Assembly (NCBI RefSeq): GCF_021165955.1
Contig: NZ_CP088952.1
Location: 3,286,001 to 3,350,000 of the forward strand
Direction of reading: 5' to 3'
Length of the DNA: 64,000 nucleotides
DNA from: Massilia endophytica
GTDB taxonomy: Bacteria; Pseudomonadota; Gammaproteobacteria; Burkholderiales; Burkholderiaceae_D
The translations under genes and the position numbers were made by a program. Below are positions 1-8,190 of this stretch, in pieces. The notes below the pieces were generated by a model. It was not told the DNA's origin. It worked only from the letters and a program-made list of their open reading frames with translations, and made no database searches. Within the stretch, counting starts at the first letter, position 1. The number at the start of each line of letters is the position of its first letter.

Positions 1-80
1 TAAATTGCCATTTTACAAGATGCCAGCCTTGAATTTCTCTCACTTTGTCACGAGCCGCGCATCACATCAGCGGGCTAACC

Positions 81-608
81 TCAAGCGCCGGGCATACCGA
101 TTTTCAAGCCGGACAGGTCAACCGTTCCGAACCGGATCATTTCCTCGATCGAAGCCAGGTAGCCGATCAAGAAGGCCAACTGGTTCGCGAGAGGTGGGTC
201 GTCAGACGCGCCCGCTGATGACGGCCGCACAGCTTCGACAAACTGTTTGTACTTGGCATCCACCTTTTTGCTTTCCAGCTTGTGCGCCAACTCGTTGCGC
301 AGTTCGTTGAGAGCATCGACCATTGGCCAAACGTCTGTCGGGAACGGTAGGCCGTTCGCATCCCGCTCATCGATCAGTGCCCGGGCTAAGCGTGACTTCA
401 GATGGAAGTGCAGGCTCGACACGTTCAGGGCGCCCGGATTCGGAAGCTTTGACTCGATCAAATCACCTAGGATTTCCTCCACCAGAAGGTGGGCCTTAAG
501 CACCAGTAAGACAGGATCAGGCGTCCTCGGCATGTGCTCCAAGAACCGCGCGAACCTTTGCTTCGCCCCAGGTAGCCTGTCGATCACCTCGATAAAGTCC
601 TCGCTCAC
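81..608 (-). CDS. HEPN-like hypothetical protein, coupled to integrase
   Basis: A 175-residue, mostly helical protein of unknown function. Residues 104-109 read RNELAH, which fits the R-x4-6-H motif of HEPN-type RNases, and lie in a helix rich in Asn, Glu and Leu as in HEPN and DUF4145-like proteins. Its ATG overlaps the integrase stop by 4 bp (ATGA), so it is probably translated from the integrase mRNA. No signal peptide or membrane segment is visible. Position and coupling suggest cargo of the integrated element. RNA cleavage or a defence role is inference from one short motif; a non-enzymatic HEPN-fold protein is equally possible. Confidence 0.7.
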   Translation of the reverse strand: MSEDFIEVIDRLPGAKQRFARFLEHMPRTPDPVLLVLKAHLLVEEILGDLIESKLPNPGALNVSSLHFHLKSRLARALIDERDANGLPFPTDVWPMVDALNELRNELAHKLESKKVDAKYKQFVEAVRPSSAGASDDPPLANQLAFLIGYLASIEEMIRFGTVDLSGLKIGMPGA

Positions 609-1945
609 ACAACCTCCTTCTCTTTGCGCCGGCGGCTCACCAGGTTCTGTGCAGCGGATGACATGGCAGCCAGGGCTTCGAGCTTCTCGTCAAGACGGGT
701 GAGCCAAAGGCGCTTCTCGGCATCGTATTCGTGACGATTGTAGATACCTTTGACGCCTGGTTTCATGTGTCCCAGGATGGCCTCAGCAACCTCTTCAGGA
801 CAACCCAACGATGCGAGTAGCGTGCGCGACGTCCGCCGAAGATCATGCGGCGCCCAGCGATCGACCGGCAAGCGTGGCCGCTCATATGTGGGACGGGTTT
901 GCGCGTAAGGCATGTGCATCCACACTTGGGCGCCGATCGTCTTCTGCTGCACGTGATCGAACTTGCCGCTTGAGGGGAAGAGGTGCCCACCGTTGGCCAC
1001 GGCGAGCCGCCTGCGCACCACAACTTCCGCGCGCCCAACGATCGGAACGCGGAAATCGGTCGCACCCTCGCGACGCCGGTTCTTGGTTTTCCCGAGCGGG
1101 CAGGTCCACCAGAGCCCGTCCGGCTCATCCGTAAATTCGGTGGCATGCATCCAGCACAGCTCTGATCCGCGCGCGGCTGTCCAGAGGTAGACCGTCAGCG
1201 CATCCTCGACCAGGCGTGAGAAATTGGGCAGCCAGGGGATCAGGACCGTCAATTCGGCCTCGCTCAGGACGCGCTTGGCCACACCGACCTGCTGCCCCTG
1301 CAGCTTGCGCCCCTTGCTTCGTAACTTCCCCCGCAGGATCAGGCGCCACCAGTTCGGAACGCTTTCCGGCAGCCGGCCGGAATCGAGCCCGTAATCCCAG
1401 GCAGCACCCAGCTCCGCGCGGACCTTGCCGGCCTGCACTGGGGTATCGGCCAACGATTCGATGTGGTCGAACGCTACCGACCGCGTGACATCGGCCGCGC
1501 GCATATCACCGAGCGCGCCCAGCTGCTTGTCGAAAATCCTGCGCACTTCCGCCGCGCCCTTCGTGCCGCGGTTCCGGAGCACGTGCTTCGCGTAGTAGTG
1601 GTTGCATAGATCCAGGACAGTGACAGTATCCGCCAGTTGGCGCTCTCTTTCGGCAGCAGCTTCCGCGCGGTCAAGGTTGCGCTGCGCGCGGCGCGTGGCG
1701 CTGGGATCATCGCCGTTGGCGCGCGCGCCGCGCAACCGCTCCCACTCAACGGCCGCCACCGCCAGCGACATTGCCGGCCACTCCCCAATTTTCGCCTGAC
1801 GCATACGGCCGTCCACCGGGCTTTTGTAGCGGTATATCCAGGAACGCCTGGTTGCAGTCGCCTCCAGGCGCAGACCGGGGCAGTCGGAAATGGTAAAGTG
1901 TTGGCCTGCCTCCAGCAGCTTGGCGGCGCGCGCATCGAATTGCAT
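605..1945 (-). CDS. P4-type tyrosine recombinase/integrase
   Basis: Site-specific recombinase of 446 residues, the usual length for P4-like integrases. The N-terminal 100 residues resemble the arm-DNA-binding domain (DUF4102 type), followed by a core-binding helical domain. The catalytic set is visible: R259 in AARGSEL, H367 and R370 in HDLRR, H393 in LGH, and nucleophile Y402 in GIYNR. It is transcribed away from mutS, and its stop overlaps the HEPN-like gene. No tRNA adjoins it, so the target is probably the 5' region of mutS, and the element would extend to lower coordinates beyond the window. The gene looks intact. Confidence 0.93.
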   Translation of the reverse strand: MQFDARAAKLLEAGQHFTISDCPGLRLEATATRRSWIYRYKSPVDGRMRQAKIGEWPAMSLAVAAVEWERLRGARANGDDPSATRRAQRNLDRAEAAAERERQLADTVTVLDLCNHYYAKHVLRNRGTKGAAEVRRIFDKQLGALGDMRAADVTRSVAFDHIESLADTPVQAGKVRAELGAAWDYGLDSGRLPESVPNWWRLILRGKLRSKGRKLQGQQVGVAKRVLSEAELTVLIPWLPNFSRLVEDALTVYLWTAARGSELCWMHATEFTDEPDGLWWTCPLGKTKNRRREGATDFRVPIVGRAEVVVRRRLAVANGGHLFPSSGKFDHVQQKTIGAQVWMHMPYAQTRPTYERPRLPVDRWAPHDLRRTSRTLLASLGCPEEVAEAILGHMKPGVKGIYNRHEYDAEKRLWLTRLDEKLEALAAMSSAAQNLVSRRRKEKEVV

Positions 1946-1953
1946 AGTGACCT

Positions 1954-1974
1954 CGGCGTAGGTCCGGCGTAGGT
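1954..1974. repeat. Tandem 10-bp direct repeats before integrase start
   Basis: CGGCGTAGGT occurs twice in tandem (1954-1963 and 1965-1974), just upstream of the integrase start. Short direct repeats beside an integrase gene are typical of arm-type binding sites or of autoregulatory operators. The role is inferred. Confidence 0.5.
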
Positions 1975-2008
1975 TTATCAGGAATTGCCGGCACAGTCGA
2001 GGATTTTA

Positions 2009-2044
2009 GCGTAACTTCCGTTTGGGAAACCAAAAAAGTTACGC
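2009..2044. other. Imperfect 36-nt palindrome at element/mutS junction
   Basis: GCGTAACTT (2009-2017) pairs with AAGTTACGC (2036-2044), and inside it TTTGG (2021-2025) pairs with CCAAA (2030-2034) around a GAAA loop. No T-run follows on either strand, so it is not an obvious terminator. It lies between the integrase and mutS starts and could be a recombinase core or accessory site, or an operator for either divergent gene. Confidence 0.5.
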
Positions 2045-2071
2045 CAAAACAGCAAGTGTAGCGATGTGTTG

Positions 2072-4810
2072 ATGGGCGACGATATGAGAGTGAACGGTGC
2101 TCGCTATCAAAAATTGCTGAACGAAATCAGATACTTAAGAATGAATATAGCGTCAAATCAAGAGGTTAGCGGCGAGATTCAGGGAAAGATCACGCCGATG
2201 ATGCAGCAATACCTGCGCATCAAGGGCGAGCATCCGACCATGCTGGTGTTCTACCGCATGGGCGATTTCTACGAGCTGTTCTACGACGACGCGGAGAAAG
2301 CCTCGCGCATTCTCGGCATCACGCTGACGGCGCGCGGCTCGTCGAACGGGGTGCCGATCAAGATGGCGGGTGTGCCCTTCCACTCGCTGGACGGCTACCT
2401 GGCCAAGCTGGTGAAGCTGGGCGAGTCCTGCGCCATCTGCGAGCAGATCGGCGATCCCGCCACGAGCAAGGGGCCGGTTGAACGCAAGGTAGTGCGCATC
2501 GTCACGCCCGGCACGCTGACCGATGCCGACCTGCTGCCGGAAAAGTCGGAACGTCCCCTGCTGGCCATGTTCCTCATGAACCAGCGCAAGCACACCACGG
2601 CGGGCCTGGCCTGGCTGTCCCTCGCCAGCGGCGCACTGCGTCTGATGGAGTTCTCCGGCGACCAGCGTTCGGTGCAGACGCGCCTGATGCAGGAACTGGA
2701 GCGCATCGCCCCTGCCGAAATCCTGCGCGCCGACAGCGGCGAACTGTTCGACGACATTTCGATCTGCCACGTGAACAATGTGCCCGAGTGGCACTTCGAC
2801 GTGGTGCACGGGCACAAGGCCCTGCTGGACCAGCTGGGCGTGGCCACCCTGACGGGCTTCGGTGCGGACGGCCTGGGCCCGGCCTTCGGCTCGGCAGGCG
2901 CCCTGCTGCGCTACGCGCACTCGACCCAGGGCCGGGGCCTGCAGCACGTGCGCAGCCTCACCTGCGAAACGGAGTCCGAATTCATTGGCCTCGACGCCGC
3001 TACGCGCCGCAACCTGGAGCTGACTGAAACCATCCGCGGCCAGGAATCGCCCACGCTGTTCTCGCTGCTGGACCACTGCCGCACCCCCATGGGCTCGCGC
3101 CTGCTGCGCTACTGGCTGCACCACGCGCGCCGCGATCAGAAGGTGGCGCGCGCCCGCCACGACGCCATCGCCGCGCTGATGCAGAACGACGTCACGGGCT
3201 CCCTGGCCTACCACCTGCAGCACATGCCGGACATCGAACGCATCACCACCCGCGTGGCCCTGCTCACGGCGCGCCCGCGCGACCTGGCCAGCCTGCGCGA
3301 CGGCCTGCAGCAGCTGCCCAAGCTGCGCAAGTCCCTGGAACGCAGCCTGCAGCACGACACGAGCGGCAGCCTGCTGCACACCATCCACGACGCCCTGGCC
3401 ACGCCGGAAGACTGCGTGGACCTGCTGGTGCGCGCGGTGATGCCAGAACCGGCCAACATGGTGCGCGACGGCGGCGTGATTGCGCGCGGCTTCGACGCCG
3501 AACTCGATGAGCTGCGCGGCCTGTCCGAGAACGCGGGCCAGTTCCTGGTGGACCTGGAAACGCGCGAGCGCGCCCGCACCGGCATCGCCAACCTGCGCGT
3601 GGAATACAACAAGGTGCACGGCTTCTACATCGAGGTCACCAACGGCCAGGCCGACAAGGTGCCGGACGACTACCGCCGCCGCCAGACCCTGAAGAACGCC
3701 GAGCGCTACATCACGCCCGAACTGAAAGCCTTCGAGGACAAGGCCCTCTCCGCGCAGGACAAGGCCCTGGCACGCGAGAAGCAGCTCTACGATCAGCTGC
3801 TGGGCGACCTGGCGCCGCACATCGGCACGCTGCAATCCATCGCCCAGGCGGCGGCGCAGCTGGATACCCTCACCGCGCTGGCCGAGCATGCGCTGCGCCA
3901 CAACTGGTGTGCGCCGCAGCTGGTGGAAGAGCCCTGCATCGACATCATCGAAGGCCGCCACCCCGTCGTGGAGAACCAGATCGAGCGCTTCATCGCCAAC
4001 GACTGCAAGCTGCTCAGCGAACGGCGCCTGCTGCTGATCACGGGCCCGAACATGGGCGGTAAATCGACCTTCATGCGCCAGGTCGCGCTCATCACGCTGC
4101 TGGCCTATATCGGCAGCTACGTGCCCGCCGCCAACGCCACCATCGGCCCCATCGACCGTATCTTCACACGCATCGGCGCCACCGATGACCTGGCGGGCGG
4201 CCGCTCCACCTTCATGGTGGAGATGACGGAAGCAGCCACCATTCTGAACGGCGCAACCGAGCATTCGCTGGTGCTGATGGACGAAATCGGCCGCGGCACC
4301 TCCACCTTCGACGGCCTGGCCCTGGCCTGGGCCATCGCGCGCCACCTGATCGACACAAGCCGCAGCTTCACGCTGTTTGCCACCCACTACTTCGAGCTCA
4401 CGCAACTGCCCGAAAGCCACCCGACCGCGGCCAATGTGCACCTGTCGGCTGTGGAGCACAAGGACAGCATCGTTTTCCTGCACGCGGTGCAGGCTGGTCC
4501 CGCTTCGCAGAGCTACGGGCTGCAGGTGGCGCAGCTGGCAGGCGTGCCGCAGACCGTCATCAAGGCCGCGCGCAAGCACCTGGCGCGCCTGGAATCGCAG
4601 GCGCTGGACGCCACGGCGCAGCTGGACCTGTTCGCCGCTCCGCGCCAGGAAGAGGATGTGGATGCGCCCGAGCCGCAGGCCGCGCTGAACCCTGCCCTGC
4701 AGGCCCTGCTCGACGCGGTGGACGGCATCGACCCGGATGCGCTGACGCCGCGAGAAGCGCTGGAACGCCTGTACCAGCTGAAGCGCGTCGCGCAGAACGC
4801 CGCGGCATGA
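2072..4810 (+). CDS. mutS: DNA mismatch repair protein MutS
   Basis: Mismatch-recognition ATPase that starts methyl-directed repair with MutL. The mismatch-reading motif MGDFYELF is present near residue 65, the Walker A GPNMGGKST near residue 657, and Walker B/signature residues LMDEIGRGTSTFDG follow. Family homology begins at TPMMQQYL (about 2192). The preceding 40 or so codons are AT-rich, unlike the rest of the gene, and have no family counterpart. Start choice is poor: GTG 2066, ATG 2072, ATG 2084 and ATG 2141 are all in frame and none has a strong Shine-Dalgarno. This fits replacement of the original 5' end by the integrated element. Its stop overlaps the next gene by 4 bp. Confidence 0.96.
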   Translation: MGDDMRVNGARYQKLLNEIRYLRMNIASNQEVSGEIQGKITPMMQQYLRIKGEHPTMLVFYRMGDFYELFYDDAEKASRILGITLTARGSSNGVPIKMAGVPFHSLDGYLAKLVKLGESCAICEQIGDPATSKGPVERKVVRIVTPGTLTDADLLPEKSERPLLAMFLMNQRKHTTAGLAWLSLASGALRLMEFSGDQRSVQTRLMQELERIAPAEILRADSGELFDDISICHVNNVPEWHFDVVHGHKALLDQLGVATLTGFGADGLGPAFGSAGALLRYAHSTQGRGLQHVRSLTCETESEFIGLDAATRRNLELTETIRGQESPTLFSLLDHCRTPMGSRLLRYWLHHARRDQKVARARHDAIAALMQNDVTGSLAYHLQHMPDIERITTRVALLTARPRDLASLRDGLQQLPKLRKSLERSLQHDTSGSLLHTIHDALATPEDCVDLLVRAVMPEPANMVRDGGVIARGFDAELDELRGLSENAGQFLVDLETRERARTGIANLRVEYNKVHGFYIEVTNGQADKVPDDYRRRQTLKNAERYITPELKAFEDKALSAQDKALAREKQLYDQLLGDLAPHIGTLQSIAQAAAQLDTLTALAEHALRHNWCAPQLVEEPCIDIIEGRHPVVENQIERFIANDCKLLSERRLLLITGPNMGGKSTFMRQVALITLLAYIGSYVPAANATIGPIDRIFTRIGATDDLAGGRSTFMVEMTEAATILNGATEHSLVLMDEIGRGTSTFDGLALAWAIARHLIDTSRSFTLFATHYFELTQLPESHPTAANVHLSAVEHKDSIVFLHAVQAGPASQSYGLQVAQLAGVPQTVIKAARKHLARLESQALDATAQLDLFAAPRQEEDVDAPEPQAALNPALQALLDAVDGIDPDALTPREALERLYQLKRVAQNAAA

Positions 4811-5745
4811 TGCGGCTGGCGCCACTGCTGCTTGCAGGCGCCCTGCTGGGCGGCCTGCCCGCGCACGCGGCCAAGCAGAAGCCCTTCCACTTCGGCGTGA
4901 TCGGCCACACCTTCCCGAGCGAGACCGGGGACGAAGACCTGAAACGCGCCATCGCCGAGGCCAACGAATCGCGTCCCGCCTTCGTGCTGGCCAGCGGCAT
5001 CAAGTCGGCCAGCGAACCTTGCAGCGACAAGCTGTACACGCAGCGCCGCGCCCTGCTCAACACTTCGGACCGCCCACTGGTGCTGCTGCCCGCCGCGAGC
5101 GACTGGACCGGCTGCCGCAATTCGGCAGGCCGCTCGAACGCCATCGAGCGCCTGAACCGCATCCGCGAAATCTATTTCGACAGCGCCGATTCGCTGGGCG
5201 AGCGCAAGATGGAATTGAGCCGCCAGTCGAATATCGCCAAGTTCCGCAGCTATGCGGAGAACGCGCACTGGGAACAAGGGGGCGTGCTGTTCGCCACCAT
5301 CAATCTCCCTTCGAACAACAACCACTTCCTCACCGAGGCAGGGCGCAACAGCGAATATGAGGACAGGCTGGTGGCCAACCGCTCATGGCTGCAGCGCCTC
5401 TTCGGCCTGGCCAAGCGGCGCAAGCTGCAGGGCATCGTGCTGTTTTCGGATGGGGATCTCGGCGCGCACCGCGAGGAAGGCTTCTCGCTCCTCTCCGGCT
5501 TCACGCGCAAGCAGGACGGTTTCGCCGAAACGCGGCGCCTGGTGCGTGCGCTGGCGGAGAAGTATCCCGGCAAGGTGCTGCTGGTCGACACCACCAAGGA
5601 GCGCGCGCCGGACGATACGGCGAAACCCGGCACCCTGGTGTGGCGCGGGAACCTGGGGCATGTAAGCCTGACGGGGGAATGGGCGGAGATCGAAGTGACG
5701 CCGGGAAGCGGCGACCTGTTCTCGCTGCGTAGCGCCGAGAAGTAA
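4807..5745 (+). CDS. Exported degenerate metallophosphoesterase-like protein
   Basis: A 312-residue protein with an N-terminal signal peptide (cleavage probably after AHA near residue 22). The layout suggests a calcineurin-like phosphoesterase, but the places expected to hold metal ligands read GVIGHTFPS, LASGIKS and PAASDW in place of the GD-x-H, GDI and GNHDW forms, so it may be catalytically dead. This fold assignment is tentative. The start overlaps the mutS stop (ATGA), implying translational coupling to a DNA-repair gene although the product is exported. No other function can be read. Confidence 0.72.
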   Translation: MMRLAPLLLAGALLGGLPAHAAKQKPFHFGVIGHTFPSETGDEDLKRAIAEANESRPAFVLASGIKSASEPCSDKLYTQRRALLNTSDRPLVLLPAASDWTGCRNSAGRSNAIERLNRIREIYFDSADSLGERKMELSRQSNIAKFRSYAENAHWEQGGVLFATINLPSNNNHFLTEAGRNSEYEDRLVANRSWLQRLFGLAKRRKLQGIVLFSDGDLGAHREEGFSLLSGFTRKQDGFAETRRLVRALAEKYPGKVLLVDTTKERAPDDTAKPGTLVWRGNLGHVSLTGEWAEIEVTPGSGDLFSLRSAEK

Positions 5746-5774
5746 GGAACGTTGATCAGCTAGAATGCCGAATT

Positions 5775-6938
5775 CTACGATTTGTAGTTCCCGTCGGCAT
5801 CATAATTCGGGCTACCTTCGTACCCGAAAGCGTTCCAAAAAATGTCGAATATGGGACGCATTAGCTCCCAGCTGCGGAATGACTGAATATCTTCAATCAG
5901 TGCATCCGGCAGTATTAATACTGGCTCCGAATAACGGGTGGCACGATACGGCGGCCGACTTCCAATCATTAAGAAATGTCCCTCCACGCCGATGAATGAA
6001 AAGCTAACTACATATGGCGCCAAAATCCCACGTTGGGAAAGTTGTTCCACTATCTTTTCCAGGGTGCGGAGAGTCGGGACTTCGACGAAAAAGCTAGGGA
6101 TGCCTTTGTCCGTACGGTTAGTATCTATCACCATGGTTGCTTCCACTGCCCCAGAGCGAAATACTTGCGTATACATTTCAGAATCTGAGCCGCGCTGATC
6201 GGTGAGTATGAATCCATCCGCATTAGGTCTTTGCAGTTTCGTCGAATCCTCGTATAGGGGAAAGTCAGAGCGCTCTGATTTCGGGACGACGAGCTGCTGG
6301 TTATTATTTCGCGCAAGGCTCGAAAGTGGCAGAACATGAAGTACCACCTTAACTCCGTCGGTCAATGACACTGGAGTCCGACGCTGTTCAATCCTCAGCA
6401 GTCGGTCCACTACAAAACTTTGCACCTTCGCCGCCTGCTGGTCGGCGTAAAGAAACGCTTCCCGAAGCTGAGATACGTCCATCGGGAACGTAGAGGCTGA
6501 CCCACGCGCATAGAACTGGACGTGACTTCCTACTGCAATACGGTGCGGAAGAAGCCAACTGCGGCGAATACGCACGATGAGAACACAGACTTCATCTTGC
6601 ATGGGAACTATATGCATTGCCACGCCTGGGATACGCGGTTCCACACAGTTTTGCAGCATTGACTCAAGGCGAAGCTTAAGCGAATCTATTTCCAGAAGCG
6701 GGATTCCAGTCGCAGCTACCGGTACTCCCTCGTTTGCCTCTATTCCGTAAATTAGATCACCGCCATCGGTGTTGGCCATACCAGAGACAGTTCTCAGAAA
6801 CTTCACCTTATCTCCATCGGAATTTGCTGGCGGGACCTTCTTGTATTCGATAGTCCGGCTTTCAACAACGGCATTTTCGAGCAGCTGCTGTACGTCGTCT
6901 TGCGTGATTGATTCAAGTTGTTTAGGAATCATTGCCAT
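5775..6938 (-). CDS. AlbA_2/Schlafen AAA_4-type putative DNA-binding protein
   Basis: About 387 residues from the ATG at 6938, preceded by a modest AGTGAG ribosome site; a TTG at 6986 would add 16 residues. The N-terminal 150 residues carry the AlbA_2 pattern: E-x-K in RTIEYKK, then a segment of type VSGMANTDGGDLIYGI, and later an LLPHR-x-FYARG-like segment. This domain occurs in Schlafen-like proteins, regulators and some phage-defence proteins. The C-terminal half is not recognised. It lies downstream of hcp on the same strand and is clearly less GC-rich than the housekeeping genes, consistent with acquired DNA. Cytosolic, with no membrane segments. Confidence 0.7.
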   Translation of the reverse strand: MAMIPKQLESITQDDVQQLLENAVVESRTIEYKKVPPANSDGDKVKFLRTVSGMANTDGGDLIYGIEANEGVPVAATGIPLLEIDSLKLRLESMLQNCVEPRIPGVAMHIVPMQDEVCVLIVRIRRSWLLPHRIAVGSHVQFYARGSASTFPMDVSQLREAFLYADQQAAKVQSFVVDRLLRIEQRRTPVSLTDGVKVVLHVLPLSSLARNNNQQLVVPKSERSDFPLYEDSTKLQRPNADGFILTDQRGSDSEMYTQVFRSGAVEATMVIDTNRTDKGIPSFFVEVPTLRTLEKIVEQLSQRGILAPYVVSFSFIGVEGHFLMIGSRPPYRATRYSEPVLILPDALIEDIQSFRSWELMRPIFDIFWNAFGYEGSPNYDADGNYKS

Positions 6939-7023
6939 CTCACTGGAGCCCAAGTCAAGCAATGATACTCCCCAAGCAGCGCTCAAATGAAAACTGTGGC
7001 CGGTACGTAAAATGATTCACAAT

Positions 7024-7515
7024 TCAAGCGACCTTATTGGCCGCACAATCCCAGCCTCCAACAGTGCTTCCCCCTGCACCGCCACCAATGTTCTGCTGCG
7101 TGTATCGCCAGCGCACCTTGGAGAATTTTAGGCTAACGTGCTCGCCAAGTATCGATCCCGCTTCGATGCCAGGATGGATCGCGCCGACCAGCACGTTTTC
7201 AAGCTCTATCTCAAAATACTTGATCGGCGTACCGTTGCCGTCCGCTCTCATGAATTCAAACTTCGCCTTGGGAATCGTCCGTCCCATCGCGCATTGCTGA
7301 AGCAGGATCGGCGACGACAAGTCGGCGACTTTACTGAACGTCACCTCCTGCAGTTCCGCTCGTTCAGCCGTGTGCCCTCCTCCGGTTGAAGCAGTGGCGC
7401 TTCTGGGCTGCGTGACTCCCCAGTTGACCGTGGTGCATTCAATCCAATCCTTATGGCGGTCGTCGCGCGACTCCCCTTTGATGCCGTCAATTTGCAGGTA
7501 TACGTCGATGGCCAT
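7024..7515 (-). CDS. hcp: Type VI secretion tube protein Hcp
   Basis: A 163-residue Hcp-family protein that would form hexameric rings of the T6SS inner tube. It begins MAIDVYLQIDGIKGES and continues with the family patterns HKDWIE, TFSKVADLSSP and FEIELENVLV. The start at 7515 is set by a strong AGGAG eight bases upstream; the longer reading frame adds 63 unlikely residues. No other T6SS structural genes occur nearby, so this is an orphan hcp. A GH24 lysozyme and a periplasmic protein are divergently transcribed next to it, as expected when an orphan hcp travels with its effector cargo. Confidence 0.92.
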   Translation of the reverse strand: MAIDVYLQIDGIKGESRDDRHKDWIECTTVNWGVTQPRSATASTGGGHTAERAELQEVTFSKVADLSSPILLQQCAMGRTIPKAKFEFMRADGNGTPIKYFEIELENVLVGAIHPGIEAGSILGEHVSLKFSKVRWRYTQQNIGGGAGGSTVGGWDCAANKVA

Positions 7516-7639
7516 AGCTCCTCCAGATGTATGCGATCCCTCCATGCTGCAGGAATGCCGCTGACGTCCTATGCGCGAGCTCAAAAGTTCATCTTTCCTG
7601 GCTGCTACATTGGCTTGCCAGTCAACTGGGGAGAAGAGA

Positions 7640-8188
7640 ATGAACGAACAAGCCGGATCGTCTTCAGGTTCGAGTGCAAGTATGAGAATGAGTCCGGAAG
7701 CCAAAACCCGGATGCGCGCGACGGAAAAGGCGGTCTACCACTACTACAACGATATGGGCAGGAACCGAGGAAACTGCACGTGGGGTGCAGGAATTCTTGC
7801 ACACAAAGGTGTTTGCAGCGCTGATGAACTGGGCAAGAGAGTCAGCGCAGGACAAGTAGACATGGAGTTCGAGCGGCGCGTGGCCGAAGCGGAGAAGGCC
7901 GTCCGACGCAACATTACAGTCGCACTCAATCAGGCTCAGTTTGACGCGCTATGCAGTTTGACATTCAATGTTGGGGCCACAGGTGCACGCGACACTTTTG
8001 GATATGTCAATCGCGGAGACTTTGCGGGAGCTGCCAGCAACATCTCCAGGCTCACCAAGGTTTCCATCCACGAGGGCGGCAAGACGAAGCTGGTCACGGC
8101 AACTGGTTTGATAAAGCGGCGCAAGGAGGAGAGCGCGCCATTTCGCGTTGCACAGCCCACCAAGGCTGCAGCCAGCAAAGGGCGATAA
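7640..8188 (+). CDS. GH24 phage-type lysozyme, candidate T6SS effector
   Basis: A 182-residue muramidase-like protein. The GH24 catalytic pattern is present: E29-x8-D38 followed by T47 in GNCTWGAG. Family motifs LNQAQFDALCSLTFNVG and GLIKRRKEE follow. Start at ATG 7640 is chosen for the upstream GGGGAG; an upstream in-frame start at 7571 lacks this. The protein has neither a signal peptide nor a SAR anchor, and no holin or spanin is nearby, which argues against a working phage lysis cassette. Divergence from hcp and coupling (2-nt gap) to a periplasmic protein suggest a T6SS-delivered antibacterial effector. The enzyme class is well supported; the delivery route is inferred. Confidence 0.85.
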   Translation: MNEQAGSSSGSSASMRMSPEAKTRMRATEKAVYHYYNDMGRNRGNCTWGAGILAHKGVCSADELGKRVSAGQVDMEFERRVAEAEKAVRRNITVALNQAQFDALCSLTFNVGATGARDTFGYVNRGDFAGAASNISRLTKVSIHEGGKTKLVTATGLIKRRKEESAPFRVAQPTKAAASKGR

Positions 8189-8190
8189 CG

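Noticed and set aside
2066..2071. GTG 2066 as the mutS start
   Set aside because: No ribosome site; ATG 2072 is equally or more likely, although 2084 and 2141 also remain possible.
605..2072. tRNA gene as the integrase target
   Set aside because: No cloverleaf sequence is visible between the integrase and mutS.
2153..4825. Long open frame (890 residues) antisense to mutS
   Set aside because: A shadow of the GC-rich mutS codons with low complexity and no family pattern; mutS itself is a clear homologue.
7640..8188. Lysozyme as a prophage remnant
   Set aside because: No holin, spanin, tail or capsid genes nearby, and the neighbours are hcp and a coupled periplasmic protein.
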